Assembly: GCA_026394075.1 (NCBI GenBank)
Contig: JAPKYX010000216.1
Location: 23,934 to 87,933 of the forward strand
Reading direction: 5' to 3'
DNA: 64,000 nt
Source: Acidobacteriota bacterium
Lineage (GTDB): Bacteria > Acidobacteriota > Terriglobia > Bryobacterales > Bryobacteraceae
A program made the translations under genes and the position numbers. Positions 1 through 8,355 of this stretch are shown piece after piece (the first letter of the stretch is position 1; each line of letters begins with the position of its first letter). Under the pieces are notes generated by a model. It did not search any database, was not told where the DNA came from, and saw only the letters and a list, made by a program, of their open reading frames with translations.

Positions 1-187
1 GCGCCCGGCGATAGATGGCACTATGCAGCGGGTTGTTGCCGATCTGATAGAGATTGACGTCGCCTTCGCCGAGCAGCACTTGCTGTTCAGCCGACGCCTG
101 TTGCTTCAGCGCCGTCAGCAATGCTTCGGCATAGGCGGCCACGCCGGTGCGGGCCGGCGGCAGCGGCGCGAAGTACCCGAGCTTCAC
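1..187 (-). CDS. Glycosyltransferase, N-terminal fragment (cut by window edge)
   Basis: Only the first 62 codons are in the window. The frame begins with GTG at 187 and reads VKLGYFAPLPPARTGVAAYA, the opening seen in many group 1 (GT4-type) glycosyltransferases, where a Rossmann strand is followed by a PLPP-x-x-G turn. The GTG lies inside the stop of the yggS-like gene upstream (GTGA, 4-bp overlap), which supports this start and indicates translational coupling. The catalytic C-terminal half is outside the window, so donor and acceptor cannot be stated. The call rests on the N-terminal pattern alone. Confidence 0.6.
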   Translation of the reverse strand, partial: MKLGYFAPLPPARTGVAAYAEALLTALKQQASAEQQVLLGEGDVNLYQIGNNPLHSAIYRRA

Positions 188-840
188 GGCTTCCGGCGAG
201 ACCCGAACAGGGCGGTGCCCACGCGGATATGCGTGGCGCCCTCTTCAATGGCCACTTCAAAATCGTTCGACATGCCCATCGATAAGGCGGGCAATTGCAG
301 CGGTGCCGCCAGTTCGCGCAGTTGGATGAAGTAGGGGCGGGCGGTTTCGGCGTCCTCTGACCAGGGCGGGATGGTCATCAATCCACGCAGCGTCAGTTGC
401 GGGCAGCTACGGACAGCCTCAATGATGGCGGGCAACTCACTGGGGGCCGCGCCATGCTTGGCCTCCTCGTCCGACAACTTCACCTCGATCATGACGTCCA
501 GCGGGAAGCCGTGATCGTTCAGACGGCGGGCCAGCTTGGCGCTATCGACCGTTTGAATTGTTTGAAACAGTTCCGCCGCTTTGCGTGACTTGTTCGATTG
601 CAGATGGCCGATCAGGTGGAAGCGCGCCTCCGGCATGCTTTGCAACTGCGGCTTCTTCACCTCGAACTCCTGCACATAGCTTTCGCCAAACTCCCGCAAT
701 CCCAGCACGTAGGCTTCTTCCAGTGCCGCCGCCGGAAAGATCTTGCTGACCGCGATCAGCGTCACCTCTTCGCGCCGGCGTCCTGCTCGGGCGCAGGCGC
801 TCGCGATCCGTTCCTCGATAGCATCCAGCCGCTCTCTCAC
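184..840 (-). CDS. yggS: YggS family PLP-binding protein
   Basis: A 218-residue protein of the YggS/PROSC family: single-domain TIM-barrel PLP carriers involved in vitamin B6 and amino/keto acid homeostasis, with no established enzymatic turnover. Visible family signatures are the PLP lysine in IAVSK near residue 33, the HLIGHLQSNK motif near residue 80, and the phosphate-binding end MGMSNDFEVAIEEGATHIRVGT with its SxD and G-T-x-x-R elements. The length is normal. The start at 840 leaves a 14-bp divergent gap to the gene at 855, so promoters must overlap coding sequence or lie within those genes. The 3' end overlaps the glycosyltransferase start by 4 bp. Confidence 0.93.
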   Translation of the reverse strand: MRERLDAIEERIASACARAGRRREEVTLIAVSKIFPAAALEEAYVLGLREFGESYVQEFEVKKPQLQSMPEARFHLIGHLQSNKSRKAAELFQTIQTVDSAKLARRLNDHGFPLDVMIEVKLSDEEAKHGAAPSELPAIIEAVRSCPQLTLRGLMTIPPWSEDAETARPYFIQLRELAAPLQLPALSMGMSNDFEVAIEEGATHIRVGTALFGSRRKP

Positions 841-854
841 GTACCTTTGATCTT

Positions 855-2075
855 ATGACGGACACGCAGGCCGTGATTGAGGAGTTTATTCAGAAGGCCG
901 CCCGGCCCGTGCTGATCGAACCGGGCGAGCCGGAGATTCCGCTTGAGGCCGGGGGCTATTCAGTCGATCTGCTGCCTCAAGGCTTGCAGCTGCACGCCTG
1001 GACGGAGGACCGCAGCTACGCCCGCCGCGTGGTGGGCATCAAGAGCCGCAAGCCCGGCCGCCTGGAACTGCGCGTCTCGCGCCTGGGGCGTCCGGAGGGC
1101 ATCGTGACGCTGCTGGACACCGGCGACCTCCGGAACCTCGAGGTCCGCCGCCGCGGCCAGCGGGAGGTGTTCCGCGAGCAGTTCCGGTTGATCCTGAAGC
1201 GGCAGTTCCCGGAGTGGGAGTTGGCGGAGCTGTCGACGGCACCGGATCTGGAGCATTCACTCTCGCCCGTTTATCCGCGTGCCTCACTCCGGCGAGGTAC
1301 GGCCGTGATGGCCGCCATTGGCGCCGGTCCAGAGACGGCCGATGCGGATGGCGCGCTGAGCTTCGGCTTGATCTGGCTCGATTATCTGCGCCGCCGGGAT
1401 CCGAAAGCGATCATCGAGCGGCTGGCCATCTTTCTGCCGGAAGGACGGGTGCGCAACACCGCGCTGCGTCTCCGCTGGCTGGACCCCAAGGCGGCGCGCA
1501 TCGACCTCTACGTGACAACTCAACAAGGTGAGCATCTGCTGGACCCGCGCGACTGGGGCAACCTGCATACACAACTCGATGCCCCCTTGCCGCCGCGCCT
1601 GTTGCCGGACCCGCGGCCGGAGGCGCAACTGGAAGCCATCGTCCGCGCGCAGATCGACCGCCTGGACGCCGCGCTGCGCCCGGAGTTTATCTACCGCCAA
1701 GCACCCGCGATGGCCGCCCAGGATCGGGGCATCATCGACCTGCTGGCGGTGGACTTTGATGGGCGGCTTTGTGTGATCGAACTGAAGGCCAGCGCCGACA
1801 TCCACTTGCCGCTGCAGGCCCTTGATTATTGGATGCGGGTCCAGTGGCACCTGCAGCAGGGTGACTTTCCCCGGCGTGGCTATTTCCCTCAACTGCCGCT
1901 GTCGCGAGCCGCGCCGCTGCTCTATCTTGTCGCCCCGGCGTTTGAGTTTCACCCGGCCAACGAGACGCTGCTGCGCTTCATTTCGCCGGCGGTTCCGGTG
2001 GGGTGCCTGGGGGTTGGTGCAAACTGGAGGGAGGAGTTAAAGGTGCTCACCCGGAAGGGCCCTGCACCACGCTAG
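855..2075 (+). CDS. Hypothetical protein with a PD-(D/E)XK nuclease-like C-terminal region
   Basis: A 406-residue soluble protein with no signal peptide or membrane segment. I do not recognise the N-terminal 250 residues. In the C-terminal part, GIIDLLAVDFDG is followed by LCVIELKAS and LQALDYW; this gives D295, E309 and K311 spaced as in the PD-(D/E)XK superfamily, with a downstream Gln as in NucS-like and other genome-maintenance nucleases. The fold is inferred from this motif only; activity is unproven. It lies 14 bp from the divergent yggS-like gene and 3 bp before the DUF697-like gene, so the two probably share a transcript. It may instead be a catalytically inactive relative. Confidence 0.6.
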   Translation: MTDTQAVIEEFIQKAARPVLIEPGEPEIPLEAGGYSVDLLPQGLQLHAWTEDRSYARRVVGIKSRKPGRLELRVSRLGRPEGIVTLLDTGDLRNLEVRRRGQREVFREQFRLILKRQFPEWELAELSTAPDLEHSLSPVYPRASLRRGTAVMAAIGAGPETADADGALSFGLIWLDYLRRRDPKAIIERLAIFLPEGRVRNTALRLRWLDPKAARIDLYVTTQQGEHLLDPRDWGNLHTQLDAPLPPRLLPDPRPEAQLEAIVRAQIDRLDAALRPEFIYRQAPAMAAQDRGIIDLLAVDFDGRLCVIELKASADIHLPLQALDYWMRVQWHLQQGDFPRRGYFPQLPLSRAAPLLYLVAPAFEFHPANETLLRFISPAVPVGCLGVGANWREELKVLTRKGPAPR

Positions 2076-2078
2076 CGA

Positions 2079-2939
2079 ATGTCAGTGAACATCCTGGGCC
2101 AATTGCGGCAGGCGGCCGCCAAACTGAACCCGAACGAAGTACGCGAGGCAGCCGAGCGGCGGCCCGCCATCTTGCTGCGCGCACGGTCGGAGATGGCCTA
2201 CGACGCCATGTTCCGGTTTCTCTTGCCCGCCTCTCTATCTGAAGCCAAGCGGCAGCGGATCACCGAATGCATCTTCCTGGAAGGTGAAACGCCCAAGCCG
2301 GCGCGGTTCGATTTGACGCTGGTGGAGCATGGCATCCCCGCGGAACCGGGCGAGTTTGTCTATTCTCGGGAGCGGGAAGAGAAGTTGGTTCGCGAAGTGC
2401 TGGACCATGATGAAAGCGTCGGGCTGCCGTTGGCGCGCTGCTTCCCGGCCTTCCGTCCGGAAGTAACCAGCCGCACGATCCAGACCATCGCTGTCGAGAA
2501 CGCGGTGTTCTCAGTAGCCACCGCTTTGCCCAACATCGCGCCCTATCTGGGCCTGGTATGGACGCCGGGCGAGTTTGCCTCCGACACGGCGTTTCTCACC
2601 CTGAACCAGATCCGGATGCTGTTCCTGCTGGGCGGTGCCAGTGATCGCGCGGTGGGCTATGGCGAACAGAAGTCCGAGATCGCGTCGCTGGTGGCCGGTG
2701 CGTTCGGCTGGCGCGCGGTGGCGCGTGAACTGGCCGGCAAGATTCCGCTGGGCGGCGGCTTGATCCCCAAGGCGGCCATCGCCTTTGCCGGTACGTGGGT
2801 GGTCGGTAGTTCAGTGGAGAGGCTTTACCGGGTGGGCTATGGCTACACGCGCGCCGAACGGTCCAGCGCCTATGGCGAGGCCTTTGAGCGTGGCAAGCAG
2901 GTGGCCGCCGCCGTCATCGACAAATGGAGAAATCGTTGA
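2079..2939 (+). CDS. DUF697-like hypothetical protein
   Basis: A 286-residue protein that starts 3 bp after the preceding stop. The second half reads as a run of amphipathic and hydrophobic segments (around residues 135-160, 170-185 and 225-250), with phrases such as NQIRMLF, AFGWRAVAREL and IPLGGGLIPKAAIAFAGTW. These resemble the C-terminal region of DUF697/YcjF-type proteins, which are often membrane-associated and linked to GTPases. No GTPase domain is present here. The N-terminal 130 residues are unrecognised. The final codons overlap the start of the SDR gene by 16 bp. Function unknown. Confidence 0.55.
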   Translation: MSVNILGQLRQAAAKLNPNEVREAAERRPAILLRARSEMAYDAMFRFLLPASLSEAKRQRITECIFLEGETPKPARFDLTLVEHGIPAEPGEFVYSREREEKLVREVLDHDESVGLPLARCFPAFRPEVTSRTIQTIAVENAVFSVATALPNIAPYLGLVWTPGEFASDTAFLTLNQIRMLFLLGGASDRAVGYGEQKSEIASLVAGAFGWRAVARELAGKIPLGGGLIPKAAIAFAGTWVVGSSVERLYRVGYGYTRAERSSAYGEAFERGKQVAAAVIDKWRNR

Positions 2940-3670
2940 AACCAGTTGCCCTCGTCACGGGCGCCAGTCGCGGCATTGGCCGAGCTATCGCCATTCAGCT
3001 TTCCAGCACGCATCAGGTGGTGGGCACCTATCGTGGCAATCGTGAAGCAGCAGAATCGCTGGCCGCTGAAACCGGCAGCGCGATCTTTCCTTGCGATATC
3101 GGGTCGCGTGATGACCGCGAGGCGCTGCTCAATTTCACCCGCGAGAAGTTCGGGCGTCTGGATCTGCTGGTGAACAATGCCGGCATTGCGCCGCGCCATC
3201 GGAACGATGTGCTGGAGGCCACCGAAGAGAGCTTCGATGAACTGATCGGCACCAACCTCAAAGGTCCGCACTTTCTGACGCGCGACGCCGCCAAGTGGAT
3301 GCTGGCGCAGGGTAACGGGCGCATCGTTTTCGTCACATCGATTTCCGCCTACACCGCCTCCGTGAACCGGGCTGATTACTGCATCTCCAAAGCCGGCCTT
3401 TCGATGAGTGCCAAAGTCTATTCGCAACGGCTGGCGGGTGAAGGCATTCTGGTGTTTGAGATCCGGCCCGGCATCATCCGCACTGACATGATCTCGGCTG
3501 TCGAGAAGACCTACGAGGAGCGCATCGCCAACGGCCTGCTGCCGCAACGCCGCATGGGCGAAGGTGCGGACGTCGCGCGAGCGGTGGAGGCCATCGCTTC
3601 CGGGCTGCTGGACTATTCCGCTGGTCAAGTGCTGAACGTGGATGGCGGGTTCCATTTGCGATCGCTCTAG
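2924..3670 (+). CDS. Short-chain dehydrogenase/reductase, 3-ketoacyl reductase type
   Basis: A 248-residue classical SDR. The cofactor motif TGASRGIG is at residues 12-19, NNAG near 84-87, a catalytic serine in VTSIS near 141, and the active-site YCISK near 153-157. An Arg/Asn pair (YRGNR) after the second strand suggests NADPH preference. The ending GQVLNVDGGFH is typical of FabG-like 3-oxoacyl reductases. The substrate cannot be assigned, and it is away from other fatty-acid genes, so a catabolic keto-reductase is equally possible. The gene overlaps the upstream gene by 16 bp. A TTG at 2936 is an alternative start giving MKPVALVTGAS. Confidence 0.85.
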   Translation: MEKSLKPVALVTGASRGIGRAIAIQLSSTHQVVGTYRGNREAAESLAAETGSAIFPCDIGSRDDREALLNFTREKFGRLDLLVNNAGIAPRHRNDVLEATEESFDELIGTNLKGPHFLTRDAAKWMLAQGNGRIVFVTSISAYTASVNRADYCISKAGLSMSAKVYSQRLAGEGILVFEIRPGIIRTDMISAVEKTYEERIANGLLPQRRMGEGADVARAVEAIASGLLDYSAGQVLNVDGGFHLRSL

Positions 3671-3706
3671 TGCTGAAACCCTAGCGTCACTGATACTCTA
3701 TTGAGA

Positions 3707-4987
3707 ATGCAGCAGCGTCCTTTTTACGGCTGGTGGATCACCGTCTTCGCGTTTTTGACCTTCGGTATTGCCGTAGGCATTCCGTATTACGGCGGCCCGT
3801 TCTTTTACGACTACTACGAGAAGTCATTCGGTTGGTCCCGCGCGGACATCACGCTGGGCTTTCCGCTGGCGGCGACTCTGACGTTGTGGGTGGGTCCGCT
3901 GGTGGTGCCCAAGTTTTCGCCACGCTGGCTGATTGTGATCGGGTCCGGATTAACGGCGCTGGCCTTCTTTGGCTTTAGCCAGATGCAGGGCTCGCTGATG
4001 TTCTATTACGGACTGTGGTTTCTCTACATCGTGGGCTACATCTTCTCGGGCCCAATTGCCCACCAGGTGATCGTGTCGCAGTGGTTCAAGAGCCGCCGCG
4101 GCTTGGCGATGGCTATTGTCTATTTGGGTGTGGCCGCCTTTGCCGCCGTGTCCGCCAAGTACATTGCGCGTCCGCTGACGGAGGCCTTTGGTGATTTCCG
4201 CTACGGCTTGATTGGCTTTGCCTGCTGCCTGTTTTTGGCTTGGCCGATCGCCATCTTCGGACTGCGGGACAAGCCCAAGGACATGGGCCAGTTTCCGGAT
4301 GGCGAGGCGGGGCCGCCGGCGGATGCACACCAGGAGCCGAAGGCGTTTGGCTATCTGCTGCGGCAGCCCGCTTTCTGGTTGTTGCTGGTGGGCAGCCTGT
4401 GTTCCATCGGATCGATTGGCTCCATCAATCAGCACATGAAGTTTGTGTTCGCGGAGCGCGGCTTTAAGGACCAGAAGACACTGGATGCGCTGTTCGGCAA
4501 TGCGCTGTTCATCATTGCGTTCTCTTCCGCTGGCGGCCGCCTGCTGATGGGGTACCTGGCGGACCGGTTCAACAAGAAGTACGTGATGCTGGCCACCTAC
4601 GCGCTGGTGGCCTCCACGATCCCGCTGCTGATGTTGTCCAGCCCCGAAAATGAGCAGATGGTCTACATCTTCAGCCTACTGTTCGGCTTCGGCATGGGGG
4701 CTGACTACATGTTGATCCCGCTGATGGCGGCGGACCGGTTTGGCGTCAATTCGCTAGCGCGGGCGATGGCGATTATTCTGCCCGCCGATACGCTGGGCCA
4801 AACGTGGTTCCCCTACATCATTGCCAAGCTCCGAGAGAACACTGGCAGCTACGGCCCGGCCTTGCAGGTGCTGTTTGTCCTGGCCGCCATTGGCGCGCTG
4901 GCCATCCTGATGCTGCCGCGCAAGAACCAAACTCCGAATGAGACACTTCACCTACAAGACGCTAGCCGAGCTTCAACACGCGGCTAG
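3707..4987 (+). CDS. MFS transporter, oxalate/formate antiporter-like
   Basis: A 426-residue major facilitator with about 12 hydrophobic segments. It opens with RPFYGWWITVFAF, characteristic of OFA/monocarboxylate-type carriers, and has a central loop around residues 195-215. I chose ATG at 3707; a TTG two codons upstream would also be in frame. The 3' end overlaps the flavin oxidoreductase gene by 50 bp, so the two are likely cotranscribed and functionally paired: uptake of an organic acid or enone followed by its reduction or oxidation. The transported substrate is not evident. Confidence 0.85.
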   Translation: MQQRPFYGWWITVFAFLTFGIAVGIPYYGGPFFYDYYEKSFGWSRADITLGFPLAATLTLWVGPLVVPKFSPRWLIVIGSGLTALAFFGFSQMQGSLMFYYGLWFLYIVGYIFSGPIAHQVIVSQWFKSRRGLAMAIVYLGVAAFAAVSAKYIARPLTEAFGDFRYGLIGFACCLFLAWPIAIFGLRDKPKDMGQFPDGEAGPPADAHQEPKAFGYLLRQPAFWLLLVGSLCSIGSIGSINQHMKFVFAERGFKDQKTLDALFGNALFIIAFSSAGGRLLMGYLADRFNKKYVMLATYALVASTIPLLMLSSPENEQMVYIFSLLFGFGMGADYMLIPLMAADRFGVNSLARAMAIILPADTLGQTWFPYIIAKLRENTGSYGPALQVLFVLAAIGALAILMLPRKNQTPNETLHLQDASRASTRG

Positions 4988-6362
4988 CGCGCTCTCGACC
5001 GGCCACGTCGGCTTTGAAGAAGACAAGCAGAAGATCCGGGAAGCGCTAGCGCGGCCCGTTCAACTTGCCTCCCGTGTGGTGGGCAACTCCATGGCCATCC
5101 ACCCGATGGAAGGCTGCGACGGGACCCTCGATGGGCGTCCCGATGAATTGACCATCCGCCGCTACGAACGCTTTGCCCGGGGCGGCGCCAAGCTGATCTG
5201 GTTTGAAGCCACCGCCGTGCGCGAGGATGGCCGTGCCAACACGCGCCAGTTGTGGATCACGCGCGAGAACGTGGGCGACTACGCCGCCATCAACAAGCGC
5301 ATCCTGGCACTGCACAAAGAGGCTTGGGGCACCACCGACGATGTGCTGATGCCGGTACAGTTGACCCATTCCGGCCGCTACGCCGTGCCGCGCAAGACCA
5401 TTGCGTATCACAACCCGCTAATCGATGCGAAATCAAAGACGCCGGACGACTATCCCGTCATCTCCGACGATGAACTGGAACGCCTGGAAGATGCCTACGT
5501 GGACGCGGCGGGCTTGTGTCTGGAAGCCGGGTTCTCCGCCATCGACATGAAGGCCGTGCACGGCTACCTGATCCACGAGATGCTGGGCGCGAAGACCTTT
5601 GAAGGCAGCCGGTACCGGGGGCCTGAACTTGCCAATCGCACGCGGTTTATCAAGAACGTTCTGGGCAAGCTGAAGGCCAAGTTCGGCTCGCGGCTGACGC
5701 TCTGCATGCGTCTGAATGCCTTTGACAGCGTGCCGTGGCAGCTGAACGGCGAGCACTACCCGTTTGAGACGCCTTACCCCTATGGCTGGGGCGTAGATCC
5801 GATGAACCCGCTGGAAGAAGATCTCACCGAGGTGAAGACGCTGGTGGGCTGGGTGCGGGAGTGGGGCGTTGAGGTGTTGAACATCTCGATCGGTTGCCCC
5901 TACTACAACCCGCACATCGGGCGGCCTTTTGAGAAGCCGGACGAGGGCAACTATGAGCAGCCGGAGCACCCACTGCTGGGTGTGGATCGCCACTTCCGCA
6001 TCTCCGCCGAACTACAGCGCGCCTTCCCGGATTTCCCGCTGGTGGGCACCGGCTATTCGTGGCTCCAGAAGTACGCCATCAACGCAGCGGCGCACAATGT
6101 CGCCTCCGGAGCGATCACGTTCTTTGGCCTGGGCCGCGGCGTGCTGGCGTATCCGGACTTTGCCAAGGATGTGCTAGAGCAGGGCGAGTTGGATGAACTG
6201 CGGGTCTGCAAAACGCTGACTTATTGCACGTACCTGATGCGGCAGAAGAACCATCCGCTGGGCCAGTTTCCGGCCGGGTGTCCGCCCTTCGACAAGGAAG
6301 CCTATGGCGGCCTGATGAAGGACGCGCGCGCGGCGCAGCGCCTGGTCAGCTTGAAGCAATAA
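4938..6362 (+). CDS. NADH:flavin oxidoreductase, old yellow enzyme family
   Basis: A 474-residue FMN-dependent TIM-barrel protein. After a 35-residue lead the barrel begins at RPVQLASRVVGNSMAIHP. Later markers are HSGRY, DMKAVHGYLIHEML (the conserved H-x-A/Y region of the active site), LCMRLNAFD, ISIGCPYYNPH and a C-terminal GLGRGVLAYPDFAKD phosphate-binding element. It lacks the C-terminal FeS/FAD half of the 2,4-dienoyl-CoA reductase type, although a short tail with two cysteines follows the barrel. The start lies within the upstream MFS gene (50-bp overlap) because no later start preserves the first barrel strand. It converges with the GNAT gene, sharing 17 bp. Confidence 0.85.
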   Translation: MRHFTYKTLAELQHAASALSTGHVGFEEDKQKIREALARPVQLASRVVGNSMAIHPMEGCDGTLDGRPDELTIRRYERFARGGAKLIWFEATAVREDGRANTRQLWITRENVGDYAAINKRILALHKEAWGTTDDVLMPVQLTHSGRYAVPRKTIAYHNPLIDAKSKTPDDYPVISDDELERLEDAYVDAAGLCLEAGFSAIDMKAVHGYLIHEMLGAKTFEGSRYRGPELANRTRFIKNVLGKLKAKFGSRLTLCMRLNAFDSVPWQLNGEHYPFETPYPYGWGVDPMNPLEEDLTEVKTLVGWVREWGVEVLNISIGCPYYNPHIGRPFEKPDEGNYEQPEHPLLGVDRHFRISAELQRAFPDFPLVGTGYSWLQKYAINAAAHNVASGAITFFGLGRGVLAYPDFAKDVLEQGELDELRVCKTLTYCTYLMRQKNHPLGQFPAGCPPFDKEAYGGLMKDARAAQRLVSLKQ

Positions 6363-6804
6363 CTTCTTCGTACATCAGGTAGTGCGTCTCCTGCATGCCC
6401 AGCCGCCGGTAAACGGCCTGGGCGCGGGAGTTCTCCTGCTCGACATAGAGCCGGAAGCCGCAGCAATCGCCCCGCTCTTGCGCGATGCGCTTTACTTCGC
6501 CATAGAGCGCGGGGTAGACGCCTTGGCCGCGAAACTCCGGCTTGACGTAGACGCTCTGGATCCAGAAGAAGACACCGTTGCGCCAGTCGCTCCATTCGTA
6601 GGTGATCATCAGGCCGCCGGCCACCGCGCCATCCACTTCGGCCATCAGGTAGAAGCCGAACTGAGGCCGGGCGAAGAGACCTTTGACGCCGGGCAGGATG
6701 ACGCTATCGGGTAGGATCTTGTTCTCAGTCTCGATGGCCATGGCCTGATTGAAGGCCGCAATGGCGGGGATGTCGGTTTCGACGGCGGGGCGGATGGTGA
6801 TCAT
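6346..6804 (-). CDS. GNAT family N-acetyltransferase
   Basis: A 152-residue single-domain acetyltransferase. The acetyl-CoA motif A is visible as SVYVKPEFRGQGVYPALY near residues 85-102 (R-G-Q-G-V), followed by motif B, FRLYVEQENSRAQAVYRRLGM, a typical end. The substrate is unknown. The start codon overlaps the Smr gene stop by 4 bp (ATGA), so it is the last gene of the long minus-strand run from the HU gene. Its 3' end overlaps the convergent flavin oxidoreductase gene by 17 bp. Confidence 0.9.
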   Translation of the reverse strand: MITIRPAVETDIPAIAAFNQAMAIETENKILPDSVILPGVKGLFARPQFGFYLMAEVDGAVAGGLMITYEWSDWRNGVFFWIQSVYVKPEFRGQGVYPALYGEVKRIAQERGDCCGFRLYVEQENSRAQAVYRRLGMQETHYLMYEEVIASS

Positions 6805-7109
6805 GGGAGTGTGGGGCCAGCGAACGGTTGAAGAGACACAATTGTCGCACCCCAGCCGCCCGCTTCGGCGGGGGCATCGCTGAAGGCTGAGACGAAGGGC
6901 GTGCGGGACAGGACACTCCGCACGGTCTCGCGCTGCACGCCGATGCCGCGTCCGTGGATGATCCGCAGGGCGGTCAACCCCGCCGCATGGGCCGCTTCGA
7001 GATACGCCTCCACGGCCTCCTTTACGTCGCGCGGAGCGATGGAGTGGAGGTCGAAGACATCTTCAATGGGCAGTTCGAACGGCTCGTTCGATGGCGGTGA
7101 CGATTCCAT
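6801..7109 (-). CDS. Smr-domain protein
   Basis: A 102-residue protein consisting mainly of a stand-alone Smr (MutS2 C-terminal-like) domain. The two hallmarks are DLHSIAPRDVKEAVEAYL near residues 21-38 and IIHGRGIGVQRETVRSVL near 50-67 (the H-G-x-G loop). Smr domains are nucleic-acid nucleases or binders. I chose ATG at 7109, which overlaps the end of the cobA/hemD gene by 47 bp; an ATG further upstream adds only unrelated residues. It overlaps the GNAT start by 4 bp. Confidence 0.85.
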   Translation of the reverse strand: MESSPPSNEPFELPIEDVFDLHSIAPRDVKEAVEAYLEAAHAAGLTALRIIHGRGIGVQRETVRSVLSRTPFVSAFSDAPAEAGGWGATIVSLQPFAGPTLP

Positions 7110-8355
7110 CCGTGGTGTACTCCAGAGCTTCGATCTCGGGCTCCAGGCCATGCTGGCGCAGCGTGGCGGTGGTGATGGGTCCGATGGAGGCGATACGGCC
7201 GGTGGGAGGTCCAGCCAGCGCCAGGAAGTTCTTCACGGTGGAACTGCTGGTGAAGGTCACCCAATCGTACGTGCCGGGCAGGGAAGCGGTCTGCCGGGGC
7301 ACGATGGTGCGGTAGGCATCGACGACATCCACCCGCGCTCCACGCTGCCGCAGAGCATCGGGCACGACATCGCGGGCCACGGTGGCACGCGGGATCAGGA
7401 TGCGCTGACCGGCCAGATCCGCGGGTAGTGCCGCCACCAGGCCTTCGCCCACATAGTCGCGCGGCACCACATCGACCTTCAGCTTCAGCTTCTCCACGGC
7501 GGCCCTGGTGGCGGGTCCGATGGTGCAGATGCGGGCGCGCAGACCACGGAGGTCGTCGACGCGGTCAAACAGCGCCGTGACGCCATTGACGGAGGTGAAG
7601 ATCAGCCAGTCGTATTCACCCAGCGAGGCGGCAGCCCGGTCGAGCGGTGCCGGGTCCGCCGGCGGGACGATCTCGATGACGGGGAACTCGATCACCTCGG
7701 CGCCCAAGGCGCGCAGGCGCACGTTCATGCGGCTAGATTCGGCGCGCGTGACGACGATCCGCTGGCCATAGAGCGGCAGTGACTTCAGGTTGGCGACAGC
7801 ACCGGCGATGATGATCGAAGGCGCTTGGGCGTGCGTGAGGCTTTCGCGATAGATCTGCTGCTGCGGACGGGAGGCGTTCTCCACCGCGATGGCTGGTCCG
7901 GCCTGGGTGGGGCGGCCCATGTAGTACACCACGGTGTCGGCCTCCGGCACGGGAATCGCCGGGTCATGCGCCGAGATCAGTGCAACGGTGCGGCCCAGCG
8001 TCTTGTGCGTCAGTGAGACTTTTGCCGCCGCAGCAGCGGCGGTGGCGGCGGTGACGCCGGGGATGATCTCGTAGGGGACGCCCGCTTGGTCCAGCGCTTC
8101 CATCTGCTCAACCAGACGTCCGTAGATGGTGGGGTCTCCCACTTGCAGGCGCACGACGCGAAGACCGGCTTGCGCGGCGGCGATCAATTGCGCCGGGTTC
8201 TGATAGGGCTGAGAATGGGGCGACAGGCTCCAGATGGCTTCCGGCACCAGCTCATCGTGGAAGACGGCCTGGGCTTGTTCAATCGCTCGCCGGGCCTTCA
8301 AGGTAAGCAGTTCAGCATCGCCGGGGCCCGCGCCGGTGAACAGCACCGGTGTCAC
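7063..8355 (-). CDS. cobA/hemD: Fused uroporphyrinogen-III C-methyltransferase / uroporphyrinogen-III synthase
   Basis: A 430-residue bifunctional protein. Residues 1-200 form a SUMT (CobA) methyltransferase: start VLFTGAGPGDAELLTLKA, then RLQVGDPTIYGR and IPGVTAATAAAAAA. This part makes precorrin-2 on the sirohaem/cobalamin branch. Residues 205-430 are a HemD-type synthase: QRIVVTRAESS, WLIFTSVNGV, then WVTFTSSSTVKNF and SIGPITTATL; this part closes and inverts ring D. The fusion is known in Firmicutes and some other phyla. The CobA half appears shorter at its C-terminus than free-standing SUMT enzymes. The start overlaps hemC by 4 bp, so it follows hemC in pathway order. Confidence 0.93.
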   Translation of the reverse strand: MTPVLFTGAGPGDAELLTLKARRAIEQAQAVFHDELVPEAIWSLSPHSQPYQNPAQLIAAAQAGLRVVRLQVGDPTIYGRLVEQMEALDQAGVPYEIIPGVTAATAAAAAAKVSLTHKTLGRTVALISAHDPAIPVPEADTVVYYMGRPTQAGPAIAVENASRPQQQIYRESLTHAQAPSIIIAGAVANLKSLPLYGQRIVVTRAESSRMNVRLRALGAEVIEFPVIEIVPPADPAPLDRAAASLGEYDWLIFTSVNGVTALFDRVDDLRGLRARICTIGPATRAAVEKLKLKVDVVPRDYVGEGLVAALPADLAGQRILIPRATVARDVVPDALRQRGARVDVVDAYRTIVPRQTASLPGTYDWVTFTSSSTVKNFLALAGPPTGRIASIGPITTATLRQHGLEPEIEALEYTTDGIVTAIERAVRTAH

